A stretch of DNA of 64,000 nucleotides from Cystobacter fuscus. Lineage in GTDB: Bacteria; Myxococcota; Myxococcia; Myxococcales; Myxococcaceae. Below, in pieces: positions 1 to 9,212 of this stretch. Below the pieces are notes generated by a model, which saw nothing but the letters and a program-made list of their open reading frames with translations, did not search any database and was not told the origin of the DNA. How positions within the stretch are numbered: position 1 is the stretch's first letter; each line of letters opens with the position of its first letter. Position numbers and translations under genes: made by a program. The stretch lies in NCBI RefSeq assembly GCF_002305875.1, contig NZ_CP022098.1, positions 6,448,001-6,512,000 of the forward strand. The letters are read 5' to 3'.

Positions 1-334
1 TTCCTCGGGCTCCTCCGCCATCCGTGCCCACTCTTCCCGGGTGGGAAGAGGGAGCAACTTCCGGTGCTTGAGTTCGCGGGCGTATGCGAGGTGATAGAGC
101 AACTTCCCTACCCCAATGTACGCTCCGTGAGGTGGTGCGGGGTGGGACTCAAGCCATGCGTCGGCCTCTTCCTTCGTCGGGAAGGAGAGAACCGGAGTCA
201 AAGGGCCCGTATTGAAATTCTTGAGGTACTCCTCGAACTCCCCTGCCTCGTTCCGCTCCAGGATGAAATAAAGCGCGATCCTCGAGCTCTTGAGCGCCTC
301 GTGTTGCTCAAAGTGGTGGCACGACGATCTCCAT
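1..334 (-). pseudogene. Immunity-like cytosolic protein, frameshifted and cut by window edge
   Basis: Reading the minus strand from an ATG at 334 gives MEIVVPPL and then TGA at 308-310. Dropping one T from the run just before that stop restores a long frame (EQHEALKSSRIALYF and onwards) that stays open to base 1. The restored frame has the look of small cytosolic proteins often found beside lipoprotein toxins in myxobacteria: a helical N-terminus, then a stretch with FPTKEEADAWLESHPAPPHG, a YxGVGKLLYHLAYARE segment and an acidic tail. The family resemblance is from memory and no domain name is claimed. The C-terminus lies outside the window. The single-base shift may be a real lesion or a base-calling error. 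The lipoprotein gene immediately upstream is also disrupted, which favours decay of a two-gene cassette. Confidence 0.5.
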
Positions 335-415
335 CGTGGAGAAGGCGCAGGGTAAGCATGAGTGGCTCGGAATTCATGTGTGTGCTCCAGCGTGTCGTGA
401 GATGGGCATCCTTTT

Positions 416-875
416 TCAACCCGCCACGAGGACCACAGGCGCCAGAATCACTAGACCAGCGCCGGCCGAGAGAGTGACGAAAGCAACACCTGCGATGATG
501 ACGATCGTTCCGACAAGGAGTTCCTTTCGGTTCCGTTTCAACCATTCGGCCGCGCCACTCGCGGCGGAAAACTCCAAGGCATTCAGCTCTTGCAGCCTGA
601 GGCAAACCATATACTCTTCCAAACACTTATCAGAACAATGTGCGTCCGCTCGTGCTCCCATGACTGGAGAGACTGCCATACCCCGACAGGTCGAACCCGG
701 CAGCGCGTTGCCAGGAGTGGTGAACCTGACCATCCGATGCCTCCTCGATGATGAGCACGAATCCGGTGAGTTCCTCGGCGTGTGAAGGTTCAGCATGGCG
801 AGTACTGCCGCAGGAGAGCAACAGTAAGGCGAAGCCAGCAATGATTAGCCTGGAAATGGGCATGGGCCTTGGCAT
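416..875 (-). pseudogene. Lipoprotein, frameshifted, lacking a C-terminal domain
   Basis: An ATG at 875 begins a signal peptide with a lipobox (ALLLLSCGS), followed by a recognisably myxobacterial segment (EELTGFVLIIEEASDGQVHHSW). This frame ends at 630. A second frame, open from about 670 to 416, carries a cysteine-containing stretch (HCSDKCLEEYMVCLR), then WLKRNRKELLVGTIVII and a hydrophobic helix, and stops straight after that helix. Read together they look like one lipoprotein split by a frameshift near 650-670, possibly with an internal deletion. If this belongs to a lipoprotein toxin family, the effector domain that should follow the hydrophobic segment is missing. The frameshifted immunity-like remnant lies directly downstream. 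The start could also be the second ATG at 863. Confidence 0.5.
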
Positions 876-917
876 CTATCACCATTTCGCGGCCGGCGAA
901 GGAGAAACCCCGCGGCC

Positions 918-2693
918 CTACGCGGACACGCCCACGGGGCGCTTGATGGGCAGGAATACCCGGAACGTGGTGCCCTGGCCCAGCGTGCTGTCCACGGTGA
1001 TGCGTCCGCCCATGCCCGTGACGATGCCATGGCAGATGGACAATCCCAGTCCCGTGCCCACGCCCACCGGCTTGGTCGTGAAGAACGGCTCGAACAGCCG
1101 GCGGAGGTTCTCCTCGGAGATGCCCGCCCCCGTGTCCTTCACCGACACCACCACCTCCTCGCCCTCGTGGTACGTGGAGATGCGGATCTCATTCGCCCGC
1201 AGATCCCCGTGCGGAATCGCCTGCGCCGCGTTGACGAGCAGGTTGAGGAAGATCTGCGCCAGCCGGGACTCGTTGGCCTCCACCGGTGGCACCTCGCCGT
1301 AGTCCTTCTCCAGCCGCGCCCGGTGGCGAATCTCACTCCAGGCGATGTTCACGCACGAGTCGAGCACGCCCCGCACGTCCACCCAGCCGCGTTGATCCTC
1401 GGTGTCGCGCGAGAACGTCTTCAAGTCCCTCACGATGTCGCGCACCCGATGGCTGCCCGACAGCGCCTCCTTGAGCGCCTCGCGCAACTCCCCTCCCCGC
1501 TCGCTCCCCAGTGGCTCGCCCGCCTCGGCCATGGCCGACAGCTCGTCCTCCACGAAGTGCAGGTTGCTCAGCAGATAGGACAAGGGATTGTTGATTTCAT
1601 GCGCCACGCCCGCCGCCAGCGTGCCCAGCGACACCATGCGCTCGGTGGCGCGCAGCTTCTGCTGCACCTGGCGGCGCTCGGTCATGTCGCGCGCGATGCA
1701 CACCTCCGCGGGCCGCCCGTCGAACACGAGCGACAACGTCACCACCTCGCCCACCACCTCGTGGCCCTGACGGTGGCGGAAGCGCACCTCGAGCAGCCCA
1801 CTGCTCCCGGGGGACTCGCGCAGCATCACCTCGCCCCCGGCCAGCACGAACGTCTCGAGTTCGCGGCCCCGCAGCTGCTCGCCGCTCGTGTACCCCAAGA
1901 GCCGCACCGCGGCCGAGTTGGCGAAGAGCAGCGTGCCGCGGCGGTGGATGAAGATGGCGTCCGGCGAGCGCTCGATGAGCAGGCGGAAGCTCTCCGCCGA
2001 GCGCCGTTGCGCGTCCTCGGCCCGTCGGCGCCGCTGCTCGTTGCGCAGGCCCTGGAGGATGGCGCAGCACGTGGCCAGCACGGGCCGCAGGAAGGTGATG
2101 ACCCCGGTGTCGAAGCCCCCCGCCCGGTTGGCCAGCCCCACCATGCCCACCATCTCCGTGGGCGAGTGGAAGGGCAGCCCCAGGAAGCTGCTCAGCGGCG
2201 GGTGGCCCTCGAGCCGCGTGTCGAACTCCTCCCGGCACGGCGCGTTGTCCAGCACCGGCCGGCCACTCACCATGACGGCGCCGAAGAGCTTCTGCAGGTG
2301 GGGGAACTCCAGCCCCGTGGACACCTCGCGGCGGTAGAACTCGCGCAGCGTGTCCGTCCACTCCACGTGGGCCACGGCACGCGTGCGCAGGAAGGGCGTG
2401 CCCTCGGGCGTGAACAGCACCTCGCCAATGAAGCCGTACTCGCTGTGCGTGAGCTTGAGCAGCACCGACAACAGCTTGTCGAAGAGCTGGTGCGTGTCGT
2501 GGCCCTGGATGAACTCCGTCTGCACCTCCGTGAGCGCGTGCAACAGCAGGTTGCTCGCCCGCAGCGATTGCTCCGCCGTGGGCGCCCCGTCCCGCTGTGC
2601 CTCCTCTGGCACCTCTTCACCCGGAGTGCCGGGATTCTCGGGCCGTTCCATCCGTCCGCTCACCCGCTCGTGTCCGTTCGCGGGCTCGACCAT
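918..2693 (-). CDS. GAF-PAS sensor histidine kinase, soluble
   Basis: This 591-residue protein has no membrane segment. Residues about 55-220 look like a GAF-type sensory domain (SEYGFIGEVLF, SSFLGLPFHSPTEMVGMVGLAN). Residues 230-340 form a PAS domain (ERSPDAIFIHRRGTLLFAN). HisKA follows with the phospho-accepting His365 in GVAHEINNPLSYLLSN, and HATPase_c with the N box (LNLLVNAAQAI), G1 (VKDTGAGIS), F box (FEPFFTTK) and G2 (GTGLGLSICHG). It would autophosphorylate His365 in response to an unidentified cytoplasmic ligand or signal and pass the phosphate to a response regulator. No receiver domain is fused and no regulator gene is adjacent, so it is an orphan kinase, as is common in myxobacteria. 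A GTG or a later ATG could be the true start because the first 40 residues are low-complexity. Confidence 0.93.
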   Translation of the reverse strand: MVEPANGHERVSGRMERPENPGTPGEEVPEEAQRDGAPTAEQSLRASNLLLHALTEVQTEFIQGHDTHQLFDKLLSVLLKLTHSEYGFIGEVLFTPEGTPFLRTRAVAHVEWTDTLREFYRREVSTGLEFPHLQKLFGAVMVSGRPVLDNAPCREEFDTRLEGHPPLSSFLGLPFHSPTEMVGMVGLANRAGGFDTGVITFLRPVLATCCAILQGLRNEQRRRRAEDAQRRSAESFRLLIERSPDAIFIHRRGTLLFANSAAVRLLGYTSGEQLRGRELETFVLAGGEVMLRESPGSSGLLEVRFRHRQGHEVVGEVVTLSLVFDGRPAEVCIARDMTERRQVQQKLRATERMVSLGTLAAGVAHEINNPLSYLLSNLHFVEDELSAMAEAGEPLGSERGGELREALKEALSGSHRVRDIVRDLKTFSRDTEDQRGWVDVRGVLDSCVNIAWSEIRHRARLEKDYGEVPPVEANESRLAQIFLNLLVNAAQAIPHGDLRANEIRISTYHEGEEVVVSVKDTGAGISEENLRRLFEPFFTTKPVGVGTGLGLSICHGIVTGMGGRITVDSTLGQGTTFRVFLPIKRPVGVSA

Positions 2694-2777
2694 CCTCTAG
2701 AACAACGGATGGGTCAACCTCTACCCACCAGGGGGTCAATCCGGCCGCTGAATTTCTCCAGGAGGTGGGCGGGAGGC

Positions 2778-4733
2778 TCAGGCGGCGCGCTTGCCGCGGG
2801 GGCCTCTGGAGCCCACCAGGTCCCGCGGCCCGAGCACCCGGTCGGCGGGGATGCCGGCGTCGAGCGCCTCGCGCAGCCCGGGCGACAGGCCGCCGAGCAG
2901 CAGGAGCACCGAGGCATTCGTCCAGGCGAAGCCCAGGGTGCGCTCGCTCCGGGACGTGAGGAGCGCGCCGCGGTCGGCGCCCTGGTTGCCGTACTCGACG
3001 GGGACCTCGGCCGAGCAGCGCACCACGTCGTACTTCTCCTTGACGAGGCCGTTGTGGCCCCCGGCGATGTCCAGCACCATGGACAGCCAGCGGTAGGCCA
3101 CCGCGTCGGCCTCGGCGTGGAAGCCGTAGCGGCGCAGGCCCTCCACGGCGATGACCTGGTGCGGCGCCCAGCCAAAGGGCCAGTCCCACTGGAGGTCCTC
3201 GCCCCCGACGGCCTCGCGCGAGGCGCGGGTGCTCGAGGTCAATCCGCCGTCGTGCAGGAAGCGAGGGAGCGCGGCGGCCACGCTGGCGGCCTCCTCGCGC
3301 GAGGCCCAGCCCGTCCACAGCGGATAGAAGGTGGCGAGGCTCTCGTAGGTGGAGCGCTGTCCGGCCACGAAGTCATGGTCGAAGAAGAGGCCCCGCTCGG
3401 CGTCCCAGAAGCGCGCGCGCATGGTGCGCGCCCGGGCCCGGGCCGCCCGGGTGAAGCGGGCCGCGCGCGAGCTGCCCTCTCCCTCGAGCCGCCGCCACAC
3501 CGCCGCCAGGTCCATCTCGTACTGGAACAGGAGCGAGTTGAGACACACCGGCTCGTGGTGGTGGGTGGCGGTGGCGAAGCGGTGGCACATGTCCCAGCCG
3601 CTCTCGCGGATGGCCCGGTCATGGCGGTGGAACTCGGCGTCGTCCGGCCGCGCGCCGTCGTAGAAGGCGGACAGGTCCTCGGCGTCGGGCCCCTCGGCGT
3701 CGTCCAGGTAGCGCGACAGGCCGCCAGGCGTGGCGCGGGGTCCGGTGCGGAAGACTTCCTCCCACTCCATCTCGGCCACGCGGGCCACGCGCTTGAGCAG
3801 CCGCCGATCCGAGCGCGCCGCGTTCACCTCCAACGCCAGCCGGGGCATGAGCGGCGGCTGGGTGCGTGACAGGTGGTAGCTGAGGTTGGAGTTGGGAATC
3901 TTCCCGTAGTGCTCGATCTCGTAGAGCTGGTTCTCGAGCATGTCCCGGGCGAGCTCGACGCGGCCGGAGGACAGGGCGCCCCGGGCATTGAAGTAGCTGT
4001 CCCAGCCGAACATCTGCACGAAGCGGCCGCCCGGGACGATGTAGGGCTTGGGCAGGTAGAGCATGCCCGGCTCGCGCATGAGGGTGCGCCAGTCCTCGGC
4101 GCCGCGGGGCTTGTGCAGCGGCACCGTCTCCAGGCCGCCCACGCGGCGGGCCTCGGCGCGCAGCTTCTTGAGCGCCTGGCGGTCGCGCGCGGGCACGTAC
4201 ACGCGCGCGCGGCCCTGGGGATCCTTCACGGGCATCACCTCGAGGGCCTTCTTCAAATCCACGGCCCGGTCCGAGCGGCGCACGAGCCCCTCCCAGCCCC
4301 GGTCCAGCAACTTGCGCATCGCCGTGGTGCGCGACTCCAGCAGGCGCTCCAGGGGCAGTCCGGGCTCGTCCCCCCGCCCCTCGAGCACCGCCTCGGCGAG
4401 CACGTCCGCGGCGTGCGCCAGCCGCTCCGCGCCGGCCAGCTCCAGCCGCACGCCCGGGCCCAGCTCCAGATCCACCGCGAAGCGCAGCCCCGCCTCGCGC
4501 GCCAGGCCGGCATCGCGCTGCGTGAGCCGCCCATCCCCATCGAGATCCAGGGCCATCAACAGCTCGAAAGCCAGACGCGCCGAGGCCGTGGCGACAGGCA
4601 GGGGCGCCGACACCACGTTCGCGACGGACGCGGGGGCGGACTCCGGGGCGCGGATGGCGGCGCCGGGCGGCGTGTGAGCAGTCGGGAGAAGAGGAGCGGA
4701 AGGAGCAGGGAGAGACGGCGTCCGGTGGGGCAC
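2778..4733 (-). CDS. Trehalase (GH37) with N-terminal EF-hand-like loop
   Basis: Hydrolyses alpha,alpha-trehalose to two glucose molecules. Both GH37 signature regions are present: PGGRFVQMFGWDSYF (residues about 234-248) and QWDWPFGWAP near the C-terminus. The expected acid sits in ESGWDMCHR and the expected base in EKYDV. An N-terminal region of about 60 residues contains a textbook EF-hand loop, DLDGDGRLTQRD (residues 63-74). That arrangement recalls eukaryotic neutral trehalases, whose activity depends on a calcium-binding domain, rather than short periplasmic bacterial enzymes. No signal peptide is visible, so a cytosolic location is likely. I chose GTG at 4733 because a GAAGG-type ribosome site sits just upstream. 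The frame stays open to 5108 but that extension is low-complexity. Neighbours are unrelated; the GlgE pathway genes of trehalose use lie at 40.6-47.8 kb. Confidence 0.9.
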   Translation of the reverse strand: MPHRTPSLPAPSAPLLPTAHTPPGAAIRAPESAPASVANVVSAPLPVATASARLAFELLMALDLDGDGRLTQRDAGLAREAGLRFAVDLELGPGVRLELAGAERLAHAADVLAEAVLEGRGDEPGLPLERLLESRTTAMRKLLDRGWEGLVRRSDRAVDLKKALEVMPVKDPQGRARVYVPARDRQALKKLRAEARRVGGLETVPLHKPRGAEDWRTLMREPGMLYLPKPYIVPGGRFVQMFGWDSYFNARGALSSGRVELARDMLENQLYEIEHYGKIPNSNLSYHLSRTQPPLMPRLALEVNAARSDRRLLKRVARVAEMEWEEVFRTGPRATPGGLSRYLDDAEGPDAEDLSAFYDGARPDDAEFHRHDRAIRESGWDMCHRFATATHHHEPVCLNSLLFQYEMDLAAVWRRLEGEGSSRAARFTRAARARARTMRARFWDAERGLFFDHDFVAGQRSTYESLATFYPLWTGWASREEAASVAAALPRFLHDGGLTSSTRASREAVGGEDLQWDWPFGWAPHQVIAVEGLRRYGFHAEADAVAYRWLSMVLDIAGGHNGLVKEKYDVVRCSAEVPVEYGNQGADRGALLTSRSERTLGFAWTNASVLLLLGGLSPGLREALDAGIPADRVLGPRDLVGSRGPRGKRAA

Positions 4734-4977
4734 GTTCGACCTTCGGCAGGAAATACGCCGTGGCAAGGTACACGACTCCTCGACATCTCCCAATACCAGA
4801 CAGACCGTCCACCACCGGGGCGCCGCAATTCCTACCAAGCAAGAATGTTTGCACTCAAAAATGATATTTGATTCCCAAAATTCTTCACGGCTGGAGGGGG
4901 TACGGCTTGGCGGGTGGGAGGCGATGAGTATCTTGCGCGCCGCCCCACCCCGCCCGCCCACCTTGGAGCGCATCGCC

Positions 4978-6231
4978 GTGAACCACCCTCTTCGTCGCAC
5001 CGTGTCCACCTGGGCCCCCGCCGCCCTGGTGCTGGCCTCCCTGGTCCTGCTTCCGCGCGCCCACGCCGAAGCCGAGCCCACCCCGCTCGACGACAACCGC
5101 CGCATCACCCTGGGTTACATCGAGATCGCCTATGAGCTGGGCGGGCTGCTGGATCCCACGCTCCAGCCGGGCGGCAGCAGCCTCGTGCGGCCCAACTGGT
5201 TCGTCTTCGCGCCCCATGCCTCGCGCACGGGAGGCCAGGGCATGCTCTCCGCCGCGCTCGCGCGGAAGATCATCACCACCGCCCGGGGCGAGCCCGCGTT
5301 CTCGGTCCTGCAATCGCTCACCCGCGCGGGCATCACGGGCACGGTGCTGGCCACCCTGGAGCAGCTCTCCCTGGAGCTCGTCCTCCAGGGGCTGAGCATC
5401 GACGCGGCCACGTCCGTCGCCTCGCTCACCACGTCCCTCAACGGCGCGGCGCTGCTGGATGTCCGCACGCTGCTCACCACCTCCTCGCGCCTCGCCGCGC
5501 TCTACTGGAGCGCGCCGGGCGTCCATCCGCTCGACAAGGCGGAGGCGCTGGCCCTCTCCCTCGAGCGGGTGCTCCACGAGGGCAACCTGGCCATCTTCAC
5601 GGACATTGGCGGCTCGGCGCGGCTGTTCCTGGACTGGCGCCGGGGCCTCACGGGCGAGGTGACGTCGGAGCGCGTGCTGGCGGAGTTCCAGCTCGCGGGG
5701 GCCGTGGAGTCCGAGGCGCGGCTGGCCTACGCGTACGCCCTCGCACACGCCCACGACACGCCCCGGCCCCACCGGCTGGAGGAAGTGCTGCCGGCGATGA
5801 GCTGGAAGAGCCTGCTCGTGGCGGCCTTCGCGCTCTACGAGGAGGCCCGCCACGCGTCCACGCCCGCCTGGCGCGACGCGCTCATCGCCGTGGGCAACAA
5901 CTACGTGGCCTGGCGCGAGCAGCATGACATGGCGCAGCCCGTCTTCGCCCCGGCGCAAGTCCTGCCGGGCGAGGTGTCCCGCTCCGCCCTGCTGCAAGCC
6001 CTCACGCCCCTGCTCAAGACGGACTTCGGCACCCAGGAGTGGACCTATGCCGACTACGCCTACAGCCAGCCGGATCGCGACGGCAACCTGCTCACCTCGC
6101 CGCCCACCGAGTACAGCTGGTCCGTCTTCTGGGATCGCTGGTCGGGCATCCTCTACGCCTTCGACCAGGCCTATACCGATCCCTCCGCGCTCTGGGTGAT
6201 GCCCGACCCCATCGTGAGCCCCCTCCCCTGA
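4978..6231 (+). CDS. Exported protein of unknown function
   Basis: 417 residues from a GTG at 4978, preceded at good spacing by GGAGCG. This start gives a clean signal peptide (VNHPLRRTVSTW, hydrophobic ALVLASLVLLP, then AHA cleavage). The frame is open back to 4849 with an ATG at 4924, but that start has its purine-rich run too close and would bury the signal peptide. The mature part is soluble, rich in helix-forming and aromatic residues, with motifs such as LVRPNWFVFAPHASRTGGQGML and GNLAIFTDIGG. I do not recognise the family. It is divergent from the trehalase gene across a 244-bp A/T-richer gap that probably holds both promoters, and no partner gene suggests a role. Confidence 0.75.
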   Translation: MNHPLRRTVSTWAPAALVLASLVLLPRAHAEAEPTPLDDNRRITLGYIEIAYELGGLLDPTLQPGGSSLVRPNWFVFAPHASRTGGQGMLSAALARKIITTARGEPAFSVLQSLTRAGITGTVLATLEQLSLELVLQGLSIDAATSVASLTTSLNGAALLDVRTLLTTSSRLAALYWSAPGVHPLDKAEALALSLERVLHEGNLAIFTDIGGSARLFLDWRRGLTGEVTSERVLAEFQLAGAVESEARLAYAYALAHAHDTPRPHRLEEVLPAMSWKSLLVAAFALYEEARHASTPAWRDALIAVGNNYVAWREQHDMAQPVFAPAQVLPGEVSRSALLQALTPLLKTDFGTQEWTYADYAYSQPDRDGNLLTSPPTEYSWSVFWDRWSGILYAFDQAYTDPSALWVMPDPIVSPLP

Positions 6232-6368
6232 GCGGCCCACGGAAGGAAGAGGAGCGGGGTTGAACCCGCTTCACTCCCAGCGGAAACCTCCCGCGCGAAC
6301 GTCCACCTTCCCGCATCCCCCGGGGGCGGCAAACTGGAGATGGTCGGCATGTCTGCTACCGTTGGGGA

Positions 6369-7016
6369 ATGCCGGTGTTTCCCTCCTCTCCTGTCCTCGG
6401 GCGTTTGTTGTCGGGCCTTGGCTGCGCGGCGATGCTCCATGGCGCCGGGGACGCGTTCGGGATGGGGCCCCCGGTGTTCGTGGCCTACGTGCTGCTGTCG
6501 TCGGCGCTGGTGATGCGCTGGCGCCACCGGAGCGCGGTCCGCTCGGGCCGGAGCGCGGGGGCGACGGAAGGCACCTGGCGGCTGGCACGCTCCCAGGAGG
6601 CCAGGCCCCTGCGGCGAGAGCCGGAGGCGGGCAAGCTGCTCGCCTTTCCCGATCAGCGCACGTTCTGGTCGCGGGTGAAGCTGTGGGTGGGTGGCCTGGG
6701 CCTGCTGGGGTGCGGCCTGTGGTGGCTGCTGCTCACCGCCCTGCTCGTCATGCCGGATCCCGCGCCCGCGCTCGATCAGCTCTTCACCAGCGCCTTCCTG
6801 CCCCTGGTGCTCGTGTCCCTGCTGCTGCCGGTGCTCTTCCTGGTCTTCCTGCGCTCGGGGCTGCGCGGACCGGCGGACCCGTTCGTGCCGGAGCGACACG
6901 CCCCGGAGTACGCCCAGCGCCCGTCGCCGGGCCGCTCGGCGCACGCACGCTCCGCCGCCTCGTCCCCGCGCGGCAAGAAGTCCCACCTGCGTCTGGTGCG
7001 CGATACCACCTGCTAG
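6369..7016 (+). CDS. Small membrane protein of unknown function
   Basis: 215 residues. The N-terminus contains hydrophobic stretches (LLSGLGCAAMLHGAGDAFGM, VFVAYVLLSSALVM), then a basic cytoplasmic loop (residues about 50-95). Two strong transmembrane helices follow (LWVGGLGLLGCGLWWLLLTALLVM and FLPLVLVSLLLPVLFLVFL), and the tail is basic and serine-rich. No family or catalytic motif was recognised. The ATG at 6369 is the first in frame, without a strong ribosome site. It stands alone: the gene before it is exported and unrelated, and 281 bp separate it from the P450 gene. Function unknown. Confidence 0.7.
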   Translation: MPVFPSSPVLGRLLSGLGCAAMLHGAGDAFGMGPPVFVAYVLLSSALVMRWRHRSAVRSGRSAGATEGTWRLARSQEARPLRREPEAGKLLAFPDQRTFWSRVKLWVGGLGLLGCGLWWLLLTALLVMPDPAPALDQLFTSAFLPLVLVSLLLPVLFLVFLRSGLRGPADPFVPERHAPEYAQRPSPGRSAHARSAASSPRGKKSHLRLVRDTTC

Positions 7017-7297
7017 TCCTCGCGCACCAGGACGGGCGGGTGTGGTCCGACCCTCGGGGTGCTTCCTACTCCAGCGGGACTGTTGACGAGCCGAAAGCCG
7101 CCCTGCCCCCGGGTTCACGCGCGAGGGAGGCCAGCGTGAACCGGCTCGCATCTTTCCAGTCCGTCTGCGCGCTCCCGCGCTGGGACAGACGCTGGCACAG
7201 CCTCTGCTGACAGCTCCCGGCACGCGGAGTCCGTGGCCGTGACCGTGCCCAGCGGGCACACGGCTCCACCGGGCTGCGCGCCTCGAGGGAGTCGCCC

Positions 7298-8539
7298 ATG
7301 CAGAGCACTGTCGCCTTGGTGGGGATGGACCGCAATCCGGTCAGTCCGCAGAACCTGAACAATCCCATTCCGCTCTACCACGAGCTGCGCGAGCACGAGC
7401 CGGTGCACTGGTCCGAGCCGCTCCAGGCCTGGGTCGTCACCCGCCACGAAGATGTGATGGCCTGCTTCCGGGATCCGCGCCTGAGCGCCGAGCGCTGGAA
7501 GTTCTTCGAGTACCAGATCCAGGGCCTGGAGCCGGAGACGATCCGCGAGTTCATGGAGACCACGCGCGACCAGATGGCCATGCGCGTGGGCCCGGAGCAC
7601 ACGCGGGTGCGCCGGCAGGCGAGCGCGGGCTTCACGCCCATGAAGCTGGAGGAGATGCGCGCCTGCATCCACCACACCATGGCGGAGCTGTTGGAGGGCG
7701 TGCGCGAGCGGCACGGGATGAACCTCGCCCAGGAGATCTCCTACCCGCTGCCCACGCGCGTGATCGCCGAGCTGCTGGGGGTGCCCGCGGAGGATCGTGA
7801 CCGCTTCCGGCGCTGGTCGGACACGCTGGCGGAGTTCGCCGCGCCCGCGGCGGGGGCCAGCATGCTGGGCGCGGCGCGCCGGGCCAACCAGGCCATGATG
7901 GAGATGAAGGCGTACTTCCTGCCCCTCATCGAGCAGCGCCGCGCCCACCCCACTCCGGACGCGCTCGGCATGATGGTGCAGGCGGAGGAGGTGGGCCACA
8001 TGACCGCGGGCGAGCTGGTGGCCAACGCCATCCTGCTGATGTTCGCTGGCCACACCACCACGACGGATCAGCTGAGCAACTGCGTGCATGATCTGCTCAC
8101 CCACCCCGAGCAGCTCCAGGTGCTGCGCGAGGAGCCGGAGCGGGTGCGTGCCGCGGTGGAGGAGAGCGTGCGCTTCCACCCGGCGGTGCCCTTCATCTTC
8201 CGCGTGGCCGTCGCGGACGTGGAGCTGCGTGGCCGGCTCATCCACGCGGGCGACGTGGTATTCCTGGGCATGGCCGCCGCCAACCGCGACCCCCGGGCCT
8301 TCCCCGAGCCGGACCGCTTCGACATCACCCGGGACCATACCCAGCACCGCCACCTGTCCTTCGGCTTCGGCACGCACCACTGCATGGGCGCGGGCCTGGC
8401 GCGCCGCGAGCTGGAGACCGGCATCACCCTGCTGCTCGAGCACCTGCCCGGGCTGCGCCTGGACGAGACGCGGCCCGCGCGCCTCAAGTGCCACAGCCTC
8501 AACTTCCGCGGCTTCGATGTGCTGCCCGTGCGCTGGTGA
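7298..8539 (+). CDS. Cytochrome P450 (bacterial class I type)
   Basis: 413 residues, the normal length for a soluble bacterial P450. Landmarks occur in order: the I-helix oxygen-binding motif AGHTTTT (residues 250-256), the K-helix ExxR pair Glu289/Arg292 (EESVR), the PERF-like segment PEPDRFDITR, and the haem loop SFGFGTHHCMGAGLARRE with thiolate Cys362. It would hydroxylate or otherwise oxidise a small organic substrate using electrons from a ferredoxin/ferredoxin-reductase pair, neither of which is encoded nearby. GAGGGAG lies six bases before the ATG. The gene is convergent with the response regulator, only 6 bp apart. No biosynthetic cluster surrounds it, so the substrate cannot be inferred. 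Confidence 0.96.
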   Translation: MQSTVALVGMDRNPVSPQNLNNPIPLYHELREHEPVHWSEPLQAWVVTRHEDVMACFRDPRLSAERWKFFEYQIQGLEPETIREFMETTRDQMAMRVGPEHTRVRRQASAGFTPMKLEEMRACIHHTMAELLEGVRERHGMNLAQEISYPLPTRVIAELLGVPAEDRDRFRRWSDTLAEFAAPAAGASMLGAARRANQAMMEMKAYFLPLIEQRRAHPTPDALGMMVQAEEVGHMTAGELVANAILLMFAGHTTTTDQLSNCVHDLLTHPEQLQVLREEPERVRAAVEESVRFHPAVPFIFRVAVADVELRGRLIHAGDVVFLGMAAANRDPRAFPEPDRFDITRDHTQHRHLSFGFGTHHCMGAGLARRELETGITLLLEHLPGLRLDETRPARLKCHSLNFRGFDVLPVRW

Positions 8540-8545
8540 AGGGCC

Positions 8546-9208
8546 TCACAGCTCCACGAGCCCCGCGCGCAGGGCGAGCACCACCGCCTCCACGTGCGAG
8601 TGCACCCCCATCTTCCGGTAGATATGGGACAGGTGCGTGCGCACCGTGCGCCGCTCCAGCGTCATCACCCGGCCCACCTCGGCGTTGGACAGGCCCTTGG
8701 CCACGTAGCGCAGCACCTCGAACTCCGCGGGCGTCAGGCCCCAGGGGTTGGGGGCCCGCTCGGGCTCGGGGGGCCGGGCCTGGAGCGAGTGGAAGTAGTT
8801 CCAGAAGCGTTTGGCGATGAGGGGCTCGAGCACCGTGCCCCCCTCCATCACCTCGCGAATGGCCGAGCGGATCTTCTCCGGCCCCACCCGCTTGACGAGA
8901 TAGCCCGAGGCGCCCGCCTGGATGGCCTCGTACACCTTCTGCTCGTCCTCGAAGGAGGTGAGGATGAGCACCTCCACCTCGGGCGCGCGGCGCTTGAGCC
9001 GCCGGGTGACCTCGATGCCATGCACGTCCGGCAGCTCCAGGTCCAACAGCACCAGCTCCGGACGCGTGCGCACCACCTCCTCCACCGCCTCCTCGCCCTG
9101 CTGGGCACTGCCCACCAGCTCCAGTTCGGCGAAGGTGCCGAGCACCTTGAGGAGGTTGCGCAAGAGGGTCGGTTGATCCTCGACGATGAAGACGCGGGTG
9201 CGGTCCAT
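8546..9208 (-). CDS. NarL/LuxR-family response regulator
   Basis: 220 residues. The receiver domain (residues 1-120) has the acidic pair at 10-11 (VEDQ), phospho-acceptor Asp56 (LVLLDLELPDVHG), a Thr/Ser switch (ILTSFEDE) and the conserved Lys (YLVKRVG). A linker leads to a LuxR-type helix-turn-helix at about 155-218 (LTPAEFEVLRYVAKGLSNAEVGRVM, then RTVRTHLSHIYRKMGV). It is a DNA-binding transcription factor controlled by phosphorylation. The ATG at 9208 follows the stop of the kinase-like/PEGA gene by only four bases, so the two are probably co-transcribed. No histidine kinase is adjacent. The open frame continues upstream to 9391, but that part overlaps the PEGA tail in another frame and is not coding. 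Confidence 0.93.
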   Translation of the reverse strand: MDRTRVFIVEDQPTLLRNLLKVLGTFAELELVGSAQQGEEAVEEVVRTRPELVLLDLELPDVHGIEVTRRLKRRAPEVEVLILTSFEDEQKVYEAIQAGASGYLVKRVGPEKIRSAIREVMEGGTVLEPLIAKRFWNYFHSLQARPPEPERAPNPWGLTPAEFEVLRYVAKGLSNAEVGRVMTLERRTVRTHLSHIYRKMGVHSHVEAVVLALRAGLVEL

Positions 9209-9212
9209 GGCC

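Noticed and set aside
1029-3869. A 946-codon open frame on the plus strand opposite the histidine kinase and trehalase genes
   Set aside because: It is rich in His, Arg, Gln, Leu and Ala, has no domain motifs, and lies antisense to two clear genes; long antisense frames are normal in DNA with G/C-rich third positions.
6260-7210. Plus-strand frame of 316 codons overlapping the small membrane protein
   Set aside because: It covers the membrane-protein gene in another frame, is arginine/alanine-rich and lacks hydrophobic structure; the 215-residue frame with clear transmembrane helices is preferred.
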